Origin: GCA-2733415 sp964276095
GTDB taxonomy: Bacteria; Bacteroidota; Bacteroidia; Flavobacteriales; Flavobacteriaceae
Length of the DNA stretch: 64,000 nucleotides
Assembly: GCA_964276095.1 (NCBI GenBank)
Contig: CAXYDR010000001.1
Location: 682,001-746,000, forward strand
Direction: 5' to 3'
Shown: piece after piece, positions 53,401-61,211 of the stretch
Position numbering within the stretch: position 1 is the first letter of the stretch
How the letters are laid out: every line of letters begins with the position of its first letter
Translations under genes and position numbers: made by a program
Notes under the pieces: generated by a model
What the model was told of the DNA's origin: nothing
The model's database searches: none
Seen by the model: only the letters and a program-made list of their open reading frames with translations

Positions 53401-55439
53401 AAACTGCTGTAACAAGTGGAATCAGTGGAGTTAGTGTAGAATTCTTTGAAACTACAGGAGAAGCAGATTTAGGTGTAGGAGCTATTAACACTTCAACTTT
53501 ATATCAAAATATTGATACAGATGGAAGTGGGACAGGATACACACAAGTGATCTACGCTCAATTAACTTTAGATGGATTTACATCTCCTTTAGATTGTTAT
53601 ACATTGGTACCAATTACTTTATTGGTAATCGATAGTCCGGAATTACTAAGTACGGATCTTGTTTATAAACAATGTGAAGAAGAGCCTAATATTACTGATG
53701 GATTTGTATCTTTTGATTTAACATCATTTGAACAATCACATTTATATACTGTAATATTAAATAATGCAGGTGGAGATACGAGTGTGTTAAACCAGTATTC
53801 AGCTACTTATTATACTCAAGTAGATGCTTCTGGAAATCCAGTACCTGGATCTATAATACCAAATCCAAATGCTTATGAGAATACAAGCACACCAGATCAG
53901 CTTATTTATGTAAGTGTAGAACATGTTGGAGACGCTACAGTTGTTCCTTCAATACCTGCAACTGGATGTTCAACAATAAAAGCAATAACGTTACATGTTG
54001 ATTTATTACCATCAACAATATATACTCCATATGTTTTATGTGATGACGATAGTGCAGATGGTAAACTTGATTTTGATTTGACATTAGAGCCTTATTATTC
54101 TCATTTAATAGATGGAGCAACAGATGTATCTGTAGATTTTTACACCACTTTAGCAGCAGCTGATTTTGGGTCAACTTCTGCAGCAGAATATATTGATACT
54201 CCAACATCTTATGAAAATGAATTTAACCCACAATCAGTATTTGCAAGGGTTTATAATTCAAGTACAGGTTGTTATGCTATCGAAATAATGCATTTAGAAG
54301 TTTCACCAAATCCAACACCATTAAGTACGATAGATATCCAAGATCAATTAGGAAATAATGGAGTGATGGAAGAATGTGACGGAAACGTTGATGGTTCTGG
54401 AACTATTTCAGAACAAATTGCAACATTTGATTTAACATTATGGGAAACTCAAATTTTAAATAATGAAAGTGGTGTATCTGCGGCATACTATACTAATATA
54501 GATGAAGCAGAAGCTGGAACAAGTTCAATTACAAATCCAGCAACATATAATAACATTGCTAATCCACAAACTATTTATGTAAGTGTGATTAATGATGGTT
54601 CAGGAATAGCTAACGCATCAAGTACCGGTTGTTATACAATTGTATCATTTGAATTATATGTGCCTGTACCGGAAGTTACTATAACTGCTAGTAAAGATGT
54701 AATTTGTGTAGATGCTAATGGAGTTCCATTAACAAATACCGATTTACCTGTATTAACAGCTAATGCCTTACCATCAGCGCCATATGATTACCAATGGATG
54801 TTAAACGGAGTAACAATTCCAGGAGCAACAAACCAAAGTTTAACGGTTACAGAATCTGGAGACTATACAGTTTCAGCTTCTGGACCTACAGATTTTGATT
54901 GTATCAATGTGTCAGCTGTCGTTACTATTGAAGTATCAGGAGTGCCTGATGGATTTAACGGAAATGTAACTACAACTGCATTTGCAGATTCACATCAAAT
55001 AGTAGCAGAAGCAACATCAACTATTCCGGGAATCGAATTCTGGTACAGTTTAGACGGAGCAGAAGCAACAACTGACGGAACCTTTGATAATGTATTACCA
55101 GGAACTCACATTGTAACAATATCTGATGGTGAAAACTGTTGGACAGAAGATGTGAATGTTACCATTATAGATTACCCACATTTCTTTACACCAAACGGTG
55201 ATGGAGTAAATGACACATGGGCAATTATTGGTCAAGAAGGAATTCCAATATCACAGATTTACATTTTCGACAGATTTGGTAAATTGTTAAAGCAATTAGA
55301 TCCAGATAGTGAAGGATGGGATGGAATGTATAACGGTACTCAAATGCCGGCATCTGATTACTGGTTTAAAATTATGTACATAGAAGGAGATGATAGTACT
55401 CAAAAAGAGTTTAAAGCACATTTCTCTCTAAAAAGATAA
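47469..55439 (+). CDS. Giant T9SS type B protein with CUB, PKD and P-like domains (2656 aa)
   Basis: The signal peptide (1-20, SSFTFSQ) is followed by a CUB-like domain (about 25-155, IQIEFTQFDTEGAAGACTDV, CITFQFTSNN). A PKD domain lies at about 165-255 (FYDWVWGDGTSETTTTPN, NHTYPGVGIYQMSF) and a proprotein-convertase P-like domain at about 310-500 (FDIEHTYSGDLIIELIAPSG, GIWKFKITDTLGVDNGVLTS). Five almost identical 191-aa repeats follow at about 692-1646, then diverged versions (CD.D..G...FDLT pattern) to about 2420, an Ig-like segment, and the type B sorting domain (FTPNGDGVNDTWAI, IYIFDRFGKLLKQL, MPASDYWFKI). It is an exported surface or extracellular protein. The binding-type domains suggest carbohydrate or protein contact, but no catalytic domain is visible. 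It lies in one unit with the small secreted-protein gene. Confidence 0.92.
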   Translation: MKIKKLLFFVTLLVSSFTFSQDYIMGTDVGIQTTCAGTFYDSGGASSLYSADEDYTITFCPDLVTNPGAVIQIEFTQFDTEGAAGACTDVLSVWHANNNTGIVTSELCGNMGAGVPFIIQSVSPDGCITFQFTSNNTSQKIGWTGNISCFVPCTKPVANLVDDSTLDVCAPSANPAGNTNVSFDASPSTTEAGTNITFYDWVWGDGTSETTTTPNINHTYPGVGIYQMSFVVRNDNTSDSADGCVSTPKLKLIRILPAPIFTGTIATETGANAPGTTITIDCGDTVDLSGLVTSQTETQNPPSLNAGVTQLPDISSSTNPVSYESELDFTGLFPAGSLVTAGCYPVLNFDIEHTYSGDLIIELIAPSGEGVVVYNKHGGTTNFGACANPNDPAVGTPHDPGCTAPYVVVATGGVAWGAAAATIGAPPTANGTCAEYTGTCQTGQYYIAQTYTSTNPFTAFIGAQMNGIWKFKITDTLGVDNGVLTSWGINFPGSCYGDVETVTPDLIVSAVSGVWSHTGTGPTLPAQTPTSTVVTNPGPDGCPAGATCEGTEITNNLTVGPFSTGNETYVYTYTVIDEFGCQYEQDITINVSDNCTQCTLDLSSAVGTDAQNICDGAMIAPITYLAGNEVTNVTVVGLPVGVTGSYDTIASTFTIVGTPTVTGVFNYTVSTVGCLNTVVVDVQGTITVTDIPVANAVVDLRLCDTDNNGSESFDFTAQTVAVLNGQTGMTVSYYNSQVNADAGTATGLITSPYVNTTDPETIFIRVENDVNTTCFATTSFTIDIDPSPIANAVANPEMRLCDVGADGTEVYDLVAAFEAEVVGTQTNTTVTYYDGNNVVIATPNAYAGTLAQEIITIEVDYNDAANVCAVATTTVTIFLDAIPVANAVVDLRLCDTDNNGSESFDFTAQTVAVLNGQTGMTVSYYNSQVNADAGTATGLITSPYVNTTDPETIFIRVENDVNTTCFATTSFTIDIDPSPIANAVANPEMRLCDVGADGTEVYDLVAAFEAEVVGTQTNTTVTYYDGNNVVIATPNAYAGTLAQEIITIEVDYNDAANVCAVATTTVTIFLDAIPVANAVVDLRLCDTDNNGSESFDFTAQTVAVLNGQTGMTVSYYNSQVNADAGTATGLITSPYVNTTDPETIFIRVENDVNTTCFATTSFTIDIDPSPIANAVANPEMRLCDVGADGTEVYDLVAAFEAEVVGTQTNTTVTYYDGNNVVIATPNAYAGTLAQEIITIEVDYNDAANVCAVATTTVTIFLDAIPVANAVVDLRLCDTDNNGSESFDFTAQTVAVLNGQTGMTVSYYNSQVNADAGTATGLITSPYVNTTDPETIFIRVENDVNTTCFATTSFTIDIDPSPIANAVANPEMRLCDVGADGTEVYDLVAAFEAEVVGTQTNTTVTYYDGNNVVIATPNAYAGTLAQEIITIEVDYNDAANVCAVATTTVTIFLDAIPVANAVVDLRLCDTDNNGSESFDFTAQTVAVLNGQTGMTVSYYNSQVNADAGTATGLITSPYVNTTDPETIFIRVENDVNTTCFATTSFTIDIDPSPIANAVANPEMRLCDVGADGTEVYDLVAAFEAEVVGTQTNTTVTYYDGNNVVIATPNAYAGTLAQEIITIEVDYNDAANVCAVATTTVTIFLDAIPVAQQPVEMRQCDVAPFNEETFDLTAQNTVILGGLDPALFTISYYTVDVTNTQIAITDPTAYVVSLPLLSQEIFATVSNNGNSICDGTTSFYVFRDPIYNAAVAQDLLNLEACDDNSPGDLLEVFNLDALIPTILGSIVTTADATVTFYQNQADADVNNTANALTGTNALTSGTQTIHYTISNNDNVDCFSSDLFEIVVYPLPTLPLITNTVAYLYQECDTDLIDGLTVFDNFDDQTALIIGTNNYTVTYHLTQAFAQANTDVVTNGFMNTIPVNQPIGVRIEDPITGCVNTMELMLEVVTAPQGPLAPLPALTYCDTDNDGFGFFDLTTLETAVTSGISGVSVEFFETTGEADLGVGAINTSTLYQNIDTDGSGTGYTQVIYAQLTLDGFTSPLDCYTLVPITLLVIDSPELLSTDLVYKQCEEEPNITDGFVSFDLTSFEQSHLYTVILNNAGGDTSVLNQYSATYYTQVDASGNPVPGSIIPNPNAYENTSTPDQLIYVSVEHVGDATVVPSIPATGCSTIKAITLHVDLLPSTIYTPYVLCDDDSADGKLDFDLTLEPYYSHLIDGATDVSVDFYTTLAAADFGSTSAAEYIDTPTSYENEFNPQSVFARVYNSSTGCYAIEIMHLEVSPNPTPLSTIDIQDQLGNNGVMEECDGNVDGSGTISEQIATFDLTLWETQILNNESGVSAAYYTNIDEAEAGTSSITNPATYNNIANPQTIYVSVINDGSGIANASSTGCYTIVSFELYVPVPEVTITASKDVICVDANGVPLTNTDLPVLTANALPSAPYDYQWMLNGVTIPGATNQSLTVTESGDYTVSASGPTDFDCINVSAVVTIEVSGVPDGFNGNVTTTAFADSHQIVAEATSTIPGIEFWYSLDGAEATTDGTFDNVLPGTHIVTISDGENCWTEDVNVTIIDYPHFFTPNGDGVNDTWAIIGQEGIPISQIYIFDRFGKLLKQLDPDSEGWDGMYNGTQMPASDYWFKIMYIEGDDSTQKEFKAHFSLKR
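49542..52406 (+). repeat. Five tandem 573-bp in-frame repeats
   Basis: The unit starting CCAGTAGCAAA at 49,542 recurs at 50,115, 50,688, 51,261 and 51,834, and the array ends at 52,406, exactly 5 x 573 bp. Copies differ at only a handful of silent positions. Each encodes 191 aa, made of two related halves of about 95 aa (LRLCDTDNNGSESFDF and MRLCDVGADGTEVYDL). Confidence 0.95.
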
Positions 55440-55456
55440 TACCAATATTACAAATT

Positions 55457-55488
55457 AAAAAAGCCTCACAAATTGTGAGGCTTTTTTT
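55457..55488 (+). terminator. Strong intrinsic terminator after the third giant gene
   Basis: AGCCTCACA (55,462-55,470), 3-nt loop, TGTGAGGCT (55,474-55,482), then a run of seven T, with an A run before. It rules out a start codon for the next gene inside the stem (a GTG at 55,475). Confidence 0.93.
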
Positions 55489-55543
55489 ATGTTTGTTATC
55501 CATTAAAATGTTAAATAATGGATATAAGTTGTACTTTAGTTTT

Positions 55544-57883
55544 ATGGATAAATACGAGAATAAACTTACTGAGTTATCGCTACGTTTGAATAAGCTTATT
55601 CGGAATCAACAATTTTTCAATACAGAAATACAACAACTTAAAAAAGAAATTTCTGATTTAAATAATGCCTCTGTCACAGAAGATGTTCCTTTGGAATCAA
55701 AAGTAATTAAACCCTTAGTTGAGCAATCAAGAAATGTTTATAAAACAATTGAACCTAAAGAAAAGATATTCGCAGCAGAAAATATAAAACCATCTATATT
55801 TGATTTCTTACCAAAAAACAAAGATGATTGGGAAAGTTTTATTGGAGGTAATATAATTAACAAAATCGGGATTTTAATTACTGTTATCGGTATAGCAATT
55901 GGTGCAAAATATTCTATTGATAAAGGATGGGTTACACCATTAATGCGAATTATAATAGGATATCTTTGTGGGGGTACATTATTAGGTTTTGCTTTTAAAT
56001 TAAAGCCTAAGTACAAAACATTTAGTGCGGTTTTGTTAAGTGGTGCAATTGCAGTACTATATTTCATTACTTTTTTTGCTTATAACGAGTATGAGTTACT
56101 GCCACAATTTTTGGCTTTCGCACTAATGACACTAACCACTGCGTTTGCTGTATTTTCTGCTATTAAATACAATGAAAAAATAATTGCTATTTTAGGGTTA
56201 GTAGGTGCATATGCTGTACCTTTTTTATTAAGTAACGAATCTGGAAAAGTAGCTGTTTTGTTTAGTTATGTAACCTTAGTGAATATTGGTATTTTAGTTG
56301 TGGCCTATAAAAAGTACTGGAAACTATTGTATTATATTGCTTTTGGATTTACATGGTTAATATTTTTATCATGGTTTAATTTAGATTATAAAACTGATTC
56401 TCATTTTAGTTTAGGCTTACTTTTCTCTACAATATTTTTCTTGTTATTTTATGCAACTTTTTTGATTTATAAACTTCAACGAAAAGAACTTTTTGTTGCA
56501 ACAGATGTATTTTTAGTTATTGCAAATTCGTTTCTATATTACTTTGTAGGTTATGCAATATTAAATGGAGCAGAAAATAGTGAACCGTACTTAGGGCTGT
56601 TTACAGTATTCAATGCATTAGTTCATTTTGTAATTGGGGCTTATATTTTCAAACAAAAGTCACAAGAAAAAGGATTGTTTTATTTAGTTTTAGGAATGGT
56701 ATTGGTGTTTTTAACAATAGCTATACCAGTTCAACTTGATGGTGGTTGGGTTACAGTATTATGGACAGGTGAAGCAGTATTGTTATTTTGGATTGGACGA
56801 ACTAAAAACATTTTCATGTATGAGAAAATGGCTTACCCTTTATTTTTTATTGCCTTCTTTTCTTTATTAGAAGATTGGTCAAGTGGGTATTCATCATATT
56901 ATTATGATGATAAAATCACCACAATAATAAATACTCAATTTTTAACCTCAATTTTATTTATTGGAGGATTTTCATATATGACTTGGTTGTTTTTTACAAC
57001 ATCGAAAGAGCACGCTAAAAAATCATGGATGACTAATGTAGTTGCAATTGCATTGCCAAGTATATTAACCATAGCTAGCTATTTTGCTTTTAAACTAGAA
57101 ATAAACAACTATTTCAATAATTTATTAAGTGATTCAAAAATTAGTTTGGGAAGTGAATCTGGAGGGAGTGTCAATAATTATAATTTAAGATATTTTGAAA
57201 CAATATGGGAGCTTAATTATACTTTAATATTTGTGAGCCTTGTTTCATTATTTAGTGTTATTAAATTAAAAAAAGCAATTACAAACCTAATATCATTAGT
57301 ATTGATCGGAATCGGAATATTGATGTTTCTAACAGTGGGATTGTATACTTTAAGTGAATTGCGTGAAACTTATATATTAGATGATTCAGAATATTTTACC
57401 GTTTCTCAATTTTATATAAGTATTAGATACGTAACTTATTTATTTGTTAGTGCTTTGGTTTATGTGCTTTTAAAATACTTAAAACCATTAGCTGAATTTA
57501 ATATGATAAAACGATTTATTGATCTTTTTTTACATCTTGCATTGTTATGGGTGGTTACTAGTGAGTTAATTCATTGGCTAGATTTATCAGGGTCTAAAAG
57601 TCAGTATAAACTTGGAATAAGTATATTATGGGGAGTATATGCTTTAGTGTTTATATGTATTGGTTTATGGAAGAAAAGGAAATTACTTCGCTTTGGTGCT
57701 ATGGCATTATTTGCGGTAACATTATTAAAACTATTTTTCTATGATATCGCACATTTGTCAACTATATCAAAAACAATTGTACTAATTTTACTGGGTGTAT
57801 TGCTATTAATAATTTCATTTCTATATAATAAATTTAAGGATAGGTTAGAGGTAGAAAATAATACTGTTGATGATGTTAAATAA
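55544..57883 (+). CDS. DUF2339 family polytopic membrane protein
   Basis: Protein of 779 aa from the ATG at 55,544 (MDKYENKLTELSLRLNKLI). The frame is open from 55,475, but that lies inside the preceding terminator. An N-terminal coiled-coil (about 1-50) is followed by a motif typical of DUF2339 before the first helix (DDWESFIGGNIINKIGILITVIGIAIGAKYSIDKGWVTP). About 20 further membrane segments fill the rest (for example FSAVLLSGAIAVLYFITFFA, ILGLVGAYAVPFLLSN). The family is inner-membrane and of unknown function. It is followed closely by a DUF3999-like gene, a pairing also seen in Proteobacteria. Confidence 0.85.
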   Translation: MDKYENKLTELSLRLNKLIRNQQFFNTEIQQLKKEISDLNNASVTEDVPLESKVIKPLVEQSRNVYKTIEPKEKIFAAENIKPSIFDFLPKNKDDWESFIGGNIINKIGILITVIGIAIGAKYSIDKGWVTPLMRIIIGYLCGGTLLGFAFKLKPKYKTFSAVLLSGAIAVLYFITFFAYNEYELLPQFLAFALMTLTTAFAVFSAIKYNEKIIAILGLVGAYAVPFLLSNESGKVAVLFSYVTLVNIGILVVAYKKYWKLLYYIAFGFTWLIFLSWFNLDYKTDSHFSLGLLFSTIFFLLFYATFLIYKLQRKELFVATDVFLVIANSFLYYFVGYAILNGAENSEPYLGLFTVFNALVHFVIGAYIFKQKSQEKGLFYLVLGMVLVFLTIAIPVQLDGGWVTVLWTGEAVLLFWIGRTKNIFMYEKMAYPLFFIAFFSLLEDWSSGYSSYYYDDKITTIINTQFLTSILFIGGFSYMTWLFFTTSKEHAKKSWMTNVVAIALPSILTIASYFAFKLEINNYFNNLLSDSKISLGSESGGSVNNYNLRYFETIWELNYTLIFVSLVSLFSVIKLKKAITNLISLVLIGIGILMFLTVGLYTLSELRETYILDDSEYFTVSQFYISIRYVTYLFVSALVYVLLKYLKPLAEFNMIKRFIDLFLHLALLWVVTSELIHWLDLSGSKSQYKLGISILWGVYALVFICIGLWKKRKLLRFGAMALFAVTLLKLFFYDIAHLSTISKTIVLILLGVLLLIISFLYNKFKDRLEVENNTVDDVK

Positions 57884-57887
57884 AAAG

Positions 57888-59144
57888 ATGAAGACGATTA
57901 AGTTCAGTTTGTATCTGCTAGTTTCAATAATCGGTTTAAATACGGGTTATGCTCAAATGAATAGTCATTCGTATAAAAGTGAGTTGAAAGGAGTAAAAGC
58001 AAATTGGCATAGTTTACAATTACCGAAAGATTATTTCGAAAACTGTAAAAAAGATTTTAGTGATATTAGAATATACGGAATAACAGCTACTGATACAATA
58101 GAAGCTCCGTATGTATTGAATACATTAAGATCAGTGAACCCGTTAAGTGCGAATCAAAAGGCGTTTTCCATTGTAAATAAAGTTACTGGAGAGAATGGTT
58201 ATAGTGTTACACTTGAAAACAGTGATAGGAAGAGTCTAAATAAAATTCAACTAGCTATAAATGATAGTAATTATGATTATACAGTTGAGATAGAAGGGAG
58301 TAATGATCAATTGAAATGGCTTTCAGTAAATGATAGTATTCGAGTATTACGTATTAAAAATAAACATATTGATTTTAACCATTCTCATTTAAACTTCGAC
58401 CCAATCAATTTTCCGTTTATCAAATTAACTTTTAAAAACAGTAAAAAGGTAAACTTACAGAATGTTTCTTTTACAGAGTTTGCCGAGATAAAAGAGCATT
58501 ATATAAAACATAAATTATCATACACTACTAAGGAAGATAAAAAGCTAAAACAAACTATTATTCATGTTAAGCTGCCATATAAAACTCCTGTAACAAAAGT
58601 TGCTTTAGTAATTGAAAGTCAATTTGATTATTACAGAACTATGCGTATTGAGGCACTTCAAGATAGTGTTGTAGCTGAGAAAGGGGTGTTGTATAATTAT
58701 AAAAACTTGCATCATCAAAATATAAGTTCTTTTAAAAATACATATCAAGATTTTGGAAATCAGAATAAGAATGATTTTGTACAGCAATTAAAAATAACAA
58801 TTTCAAATCATGACAATACACCTTTATTAATAAAAGGAGTGGAAGTACAGTCTAATCCTATTGAAATAAGTGCTCGTTTTGATAATTTTAATGCTAAATA
58901 TTATCTAGTTTCAGGAAATGAAAAAAGTCAAAAACCAAACTACGATATTGTAAATTTCACAAAACAAATACCAAAGGAATTAGCTGAATTGAAAGTGGGG
59001 AAAGTTCAGTATATAAAAATTAATAATGAAGATAAGAAACAGTTAAAAGAATCCTTCTTTACTAATAAATTACTCTGGGCTGTATTATTAGTTATTATCA
59101 TATTCTTAGGTTATTTTACTTACAAAATGTTAAAAGAGGATTAA
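57888..59144 (+). CDS. DUF3999-like membrane-anchored protein
   Basis: Protein of 418 aa from the ATG at 57,888. The signal peptide is MKTIKFSLYLLVSIIGLNTGYAQ; earlier ATG/TTG codons overlap the upstream gene and would bury it. A large periplasmic part rich in beta strands (YTVEIEGSNDQLKWLSVNDS looks like a discoidin-type sandwich) leads to one C-terminal membrane helix (LLWAVLLVIIIFLGYFTYKM). The match to DUF3999 is based on the partner gene and overall shape, so it is moderate. Its stop overlaps the ung start (TAATG). Confidence 0.72.
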   Translation: MKTIKFSLYLLVSIIGLNTGYAQMNSHSYKSELKGVKANWHSLQLPKDYFENCKKDFSDIRIYGITATDTIEAPYVLNTLRSVNPLSANQKAFSIVNKVTGENGYSVTLENSDRKSLNKIQLAINDSNYDYTVEIEGSNDQLKWLSVNDSIRVLRIKNKHIDFNHSHLNFDPINFPFIKLTFKNSKKVNLQNVSFTEFAEIKEHYIKHKLSYTTKEDKKLKQTIIHVKLPYKTPVTKVALVIESQFDYYRTMRIEALQDSVVAEKGVLYNYKNLHHQNISSFKNTYQDFGNQNKNDFVQQLKITISNHDNTPLLIKGVEVQSNPIEISARFDNFNAKYYLVSGNEKSQKPNYDIVNFTKQIPKELAELKVGKVQYIKINNEDKKQLKESFFTNKLLWAVLLVIIIFLGYFTYKMLKED

Positions 59145-59815
59145 TGGATTTAAAACTAAATTCTTCATGGGAAACGCAGTTACTACCTGAGTTTGAGAAA
59201 GAATATTTTAAAAAACTAAGTAATTTTATTGCTAACGCATATAAAAGTAATATCTGTTTTCCTGAGCAAGATCAAATATTTTCAGCATTCAATAATTGTG
59301 ATTTTGATACTGTAAAAGTAGTACTCATTGGTCAAGATCCTTATCATGGAAAAGGACAAGCAAACGGACTTTGTTTTTCGGTGCATAATGGAATAAAACA
59401 TCCACCATCATTAGTTAATATATTTAAGGAATTAACTGTAAATTATAATAGTTTATATCCAGCTACTGGTGATTTGACAGCTTGGGCACAACAAGGAGTA
59501 TTATTGCTAAATGCGACACTAACCGTAGAGGAATCGAAAGCAGGAAGTCATCAAAAACAAGGTTGGGAAACATTTACAGATGCTGTAATTAAGCAAATAT
59601 CAGATGAGAAAGAAAATGTTGTCTTTTTGCTCTGGGGTGGTTATGCACGTAAAAAAGTGAAATTGATTGATGAAACAAAACATTGTATTTTAGAAACAGG
59701 TCATCCGTCACCACTAAGCGCTAATAGAGGCTATTGGTTTGGAAATGAGCATTTTTTAAAAACAAATACTTATTTAAAATCTAAAGGTATATCAGAAATC
59801 GATTGGTTATTATAA
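59144..59815 (+). CDS. ung: Uracil-DNA glycosylase
   Basis: Removes uracil from DNA as the first step of base excision repair; 223 aa, family 1 length. The water-activating motif GQDPYHG is at residues 63-69 (catalytic Asp65), the uracil pocket continues with GLCFSVHNGIKHPPSL, and the DNA-intercalation motif is GHPSPLSANRGYWF near residue 190. The start codon overlaps the stop of the DUF3999-like gene by one base. The last 6 bp overlap the end of the convergent minus-strand gene. Confidence 0.97.
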   Translation: MDLKLNSSWETQLLPEFEKEYFKKLSNFIANAYKSNICFPEQDQIFSAFNNCDFDTVKVVLIGQDPYHGKGQANGLCFSVHNGIKHPPSLVNIFKELTVNYNSLYPATGDLTAWAQQGVLLLNATLTVEESKAGSHQKQGWETFTDAVIKQISDEKENVVFLLWGGYARKKVKLIDETKHCILETGHPSPLSANRGYWFGNEHFLKTNTYLKSKGISEIDWLL

Positions 59816-60664
59816 ACTATATATCAATTCTTCATAAGCAACTTTCCTTGGGATGATATCTAGATCTAATAATCTATCTTGAATTTTAGTAACGGTTTTT
59901 CTATCCAAATTTTCTTGTGACCATTCTGTAATTCCTAACCATTCTTGAACATCTTCTAATTTCTGATCATATCTGTGAGAAATCATTCTATCAATACTTG
60001 GGATCATTTTAAACTCTTCAGTAGTATCGTTTATAATTTCAAGAATATCTTTAATAATAGATTCATTTTCTTCTAAAACATCATTTCGTACAGCTATTAC
60101 AAAACAAGGCCAAGGAGTAGGGCAGTGGTCAACTACTCTAAAAGTACCGTTATCAACATAAGGTTTTGTGGTGAATTTTTCCCACATAAAGTAATCACCA
60201 ATACCATTAGGTAATCCAAGTACAGCGCCATCTAGATTTTTAATAACTTCAAAATCTAAATCTTCTTTTGAATTCCATCCGTTTTTTTCAGCATTTACGT
60301 AAGCCATTAAATGTGATCCTGATCCGTAACGACTAATAGCAGCTTTTTTTCCTTTAAGATCATCAATGGTCTTATAAGAAGAATCATTAGCCACATGAAC
60401 TCCCCAAATTAAAGGAGATTTAGTATAGATTTGAACAATTTTACATTCATTACCATCAATAATATCGCGAATAATTCCTTCAGTAAGGATCACAGCCATA
60501 TCAATTTCTTTATCGCGTAAAGCTTTACACATTTGACCAGTTCCACCAAAGAAATCATGCCAACGTAAATTAATATCTTTTTCATGATAGGATTTATCAC
60601 GTAAAGTTAAATACCAAGGTAAATTGAAATGCTCAGGAACTCCACCTATTTTGATGTTTTTCAT
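59810..60664 (-). CDS. Periplasmic-binding-protein-fold protein without signal peptide
   Basis: Protein of 284 aa with the type 2 periplasmic-binding fold of the NMT1/SsuA kind (IKIGGVPEHFNLPWYLTLRD, ALRDKEIDMAVILTEG, DDLKGKKAAISRYGSGSHLMA). It has no signal peptide or lipobox: translation begins directly at the first strand, so it is predicted to be cytoplasmic. No ABC permease or ATPase gene is nearby. It may be a cytoplasmic small-molecule sensor or an enzyme of this fold (THI5-type proteins are a precedent), but neither can be shown. It is the last gene of the SUI1-phosphorylase-PH-like operon. Confidence 0.78.
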   Translation of the reverse strand: MKNIKIGGVPEHFNLPWYLTLRDKSYHEKDINLRWHDFFGGTGQMCKALRDKEIDMAVILTEGIIRDIIDGNECKIVQIYTKSPLIWGVHVANDSSYKTIDDLKGKKAAISRYGSGSHLMAYVNAEKNGWNSKEDLDFEVIKNLDGAVLGLPNGIGDYFMWEKFTTKPYVDNGTFRVVDHCPTPWPCFVIAVRNDVLEENESIIKDILEIINDTTEEFKMIPSIDRMISHRYDQKLEDVQEWLGITEWSQENLDRKTVTKIQDRLLDLDIIPRKVAYEELIYSL

Positions 60665-60668
60665 AGTA

Positions 60669-61205
60669 TTAAGCTGCTTGAATATAGTTGTTTAGTTTCG
60701 TAAACCATTCTTCTTGATTGTTTACTGAAAACTTATATGTTGTATTATCTTTTAACGTAAGAAGAATTCCAGAATTAAATATTTTTGCAAGTTTAGTTTT
60801 ATCAACTGAAGTTACATCTGCTGGATCAATACTTGTTGTTCCGCTTTGAATATTAAATTTATGAGAAACAAATAATATGCGTTTGTTTGTGATGAATAGT
60901 TTTCCGCCAACACCTTCTTTTCCTTTCACCTGATTAGCGCCTCCGTCATAAAGAATCTCTTCAGGAGAGACGATGATATTTTCCACAGCTAAATCAACTT
61001 TTTTAGATAATTTCCTAGCTGTCCTTCTCATAATATATGGAAAGAAAAACACATAAAATACTCCCATAACAACACCTTGAATGATGATGCTTTTATAATC
61101 AGGAATATCTCCAGCCATTTTATCGACCCCTAAAAGTAAGAGTGCGTGTAATATTGACATTGCAACTCCAAATATAATTTTATGTTTCCACGTAAATTGT
61201 GTCAT
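60669..61205 (-). CDS. Membrane protein with PH/GRAM-like domain
   Basis: Protein of 178 aa. Two hydrophobic segments occupy about residues 10-28 (IIFGVAMSILHALLLLGV) and 38-57 (SIIIQGVVMGVFYVFFFPYI). A cytoplasmic PH/GRAM-like domain spans about residues 78-176 (SPEEILYDGGANQV, GGKLFITNKRILFVSHKFNI, GILLTLKDNTTYKFSVNNQEEW). The ITNKRILFVS strand is the signature of bacterial PH-like domains. The function is unknown. It lies 4 bp from the next gene and 6 bp from the previous one on the same strand, so it belongs to their operon. Confidence 0.75.
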   Translation of the reverse strand: MTQFTWKHKIIFGVAMSILHALLLLGVDKMAGDIPDYKSIIIQGVVMGVFYVFFFPYIMRRTARKLSKKVDLAVENIIVSPEEILYDGGANQVKGKEGVGGKLFITNKRILFVSHKFNIQSGTTSIDPADVTSVDKTKLAKIFNSGILLTLKDNTTYKFSVNNQEEWFTKLNNYIQAA

Positions 61206-61211
61206 AATATT

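Noticed and set aside
55475..55543. N-terminal extension of the DUF2339 gene from a GTG
   Set aside because: The GTG lies in the stem of the strong terminator at 55,457-55,488; the ATG at 55,544 begins the family-like coiled-coil.
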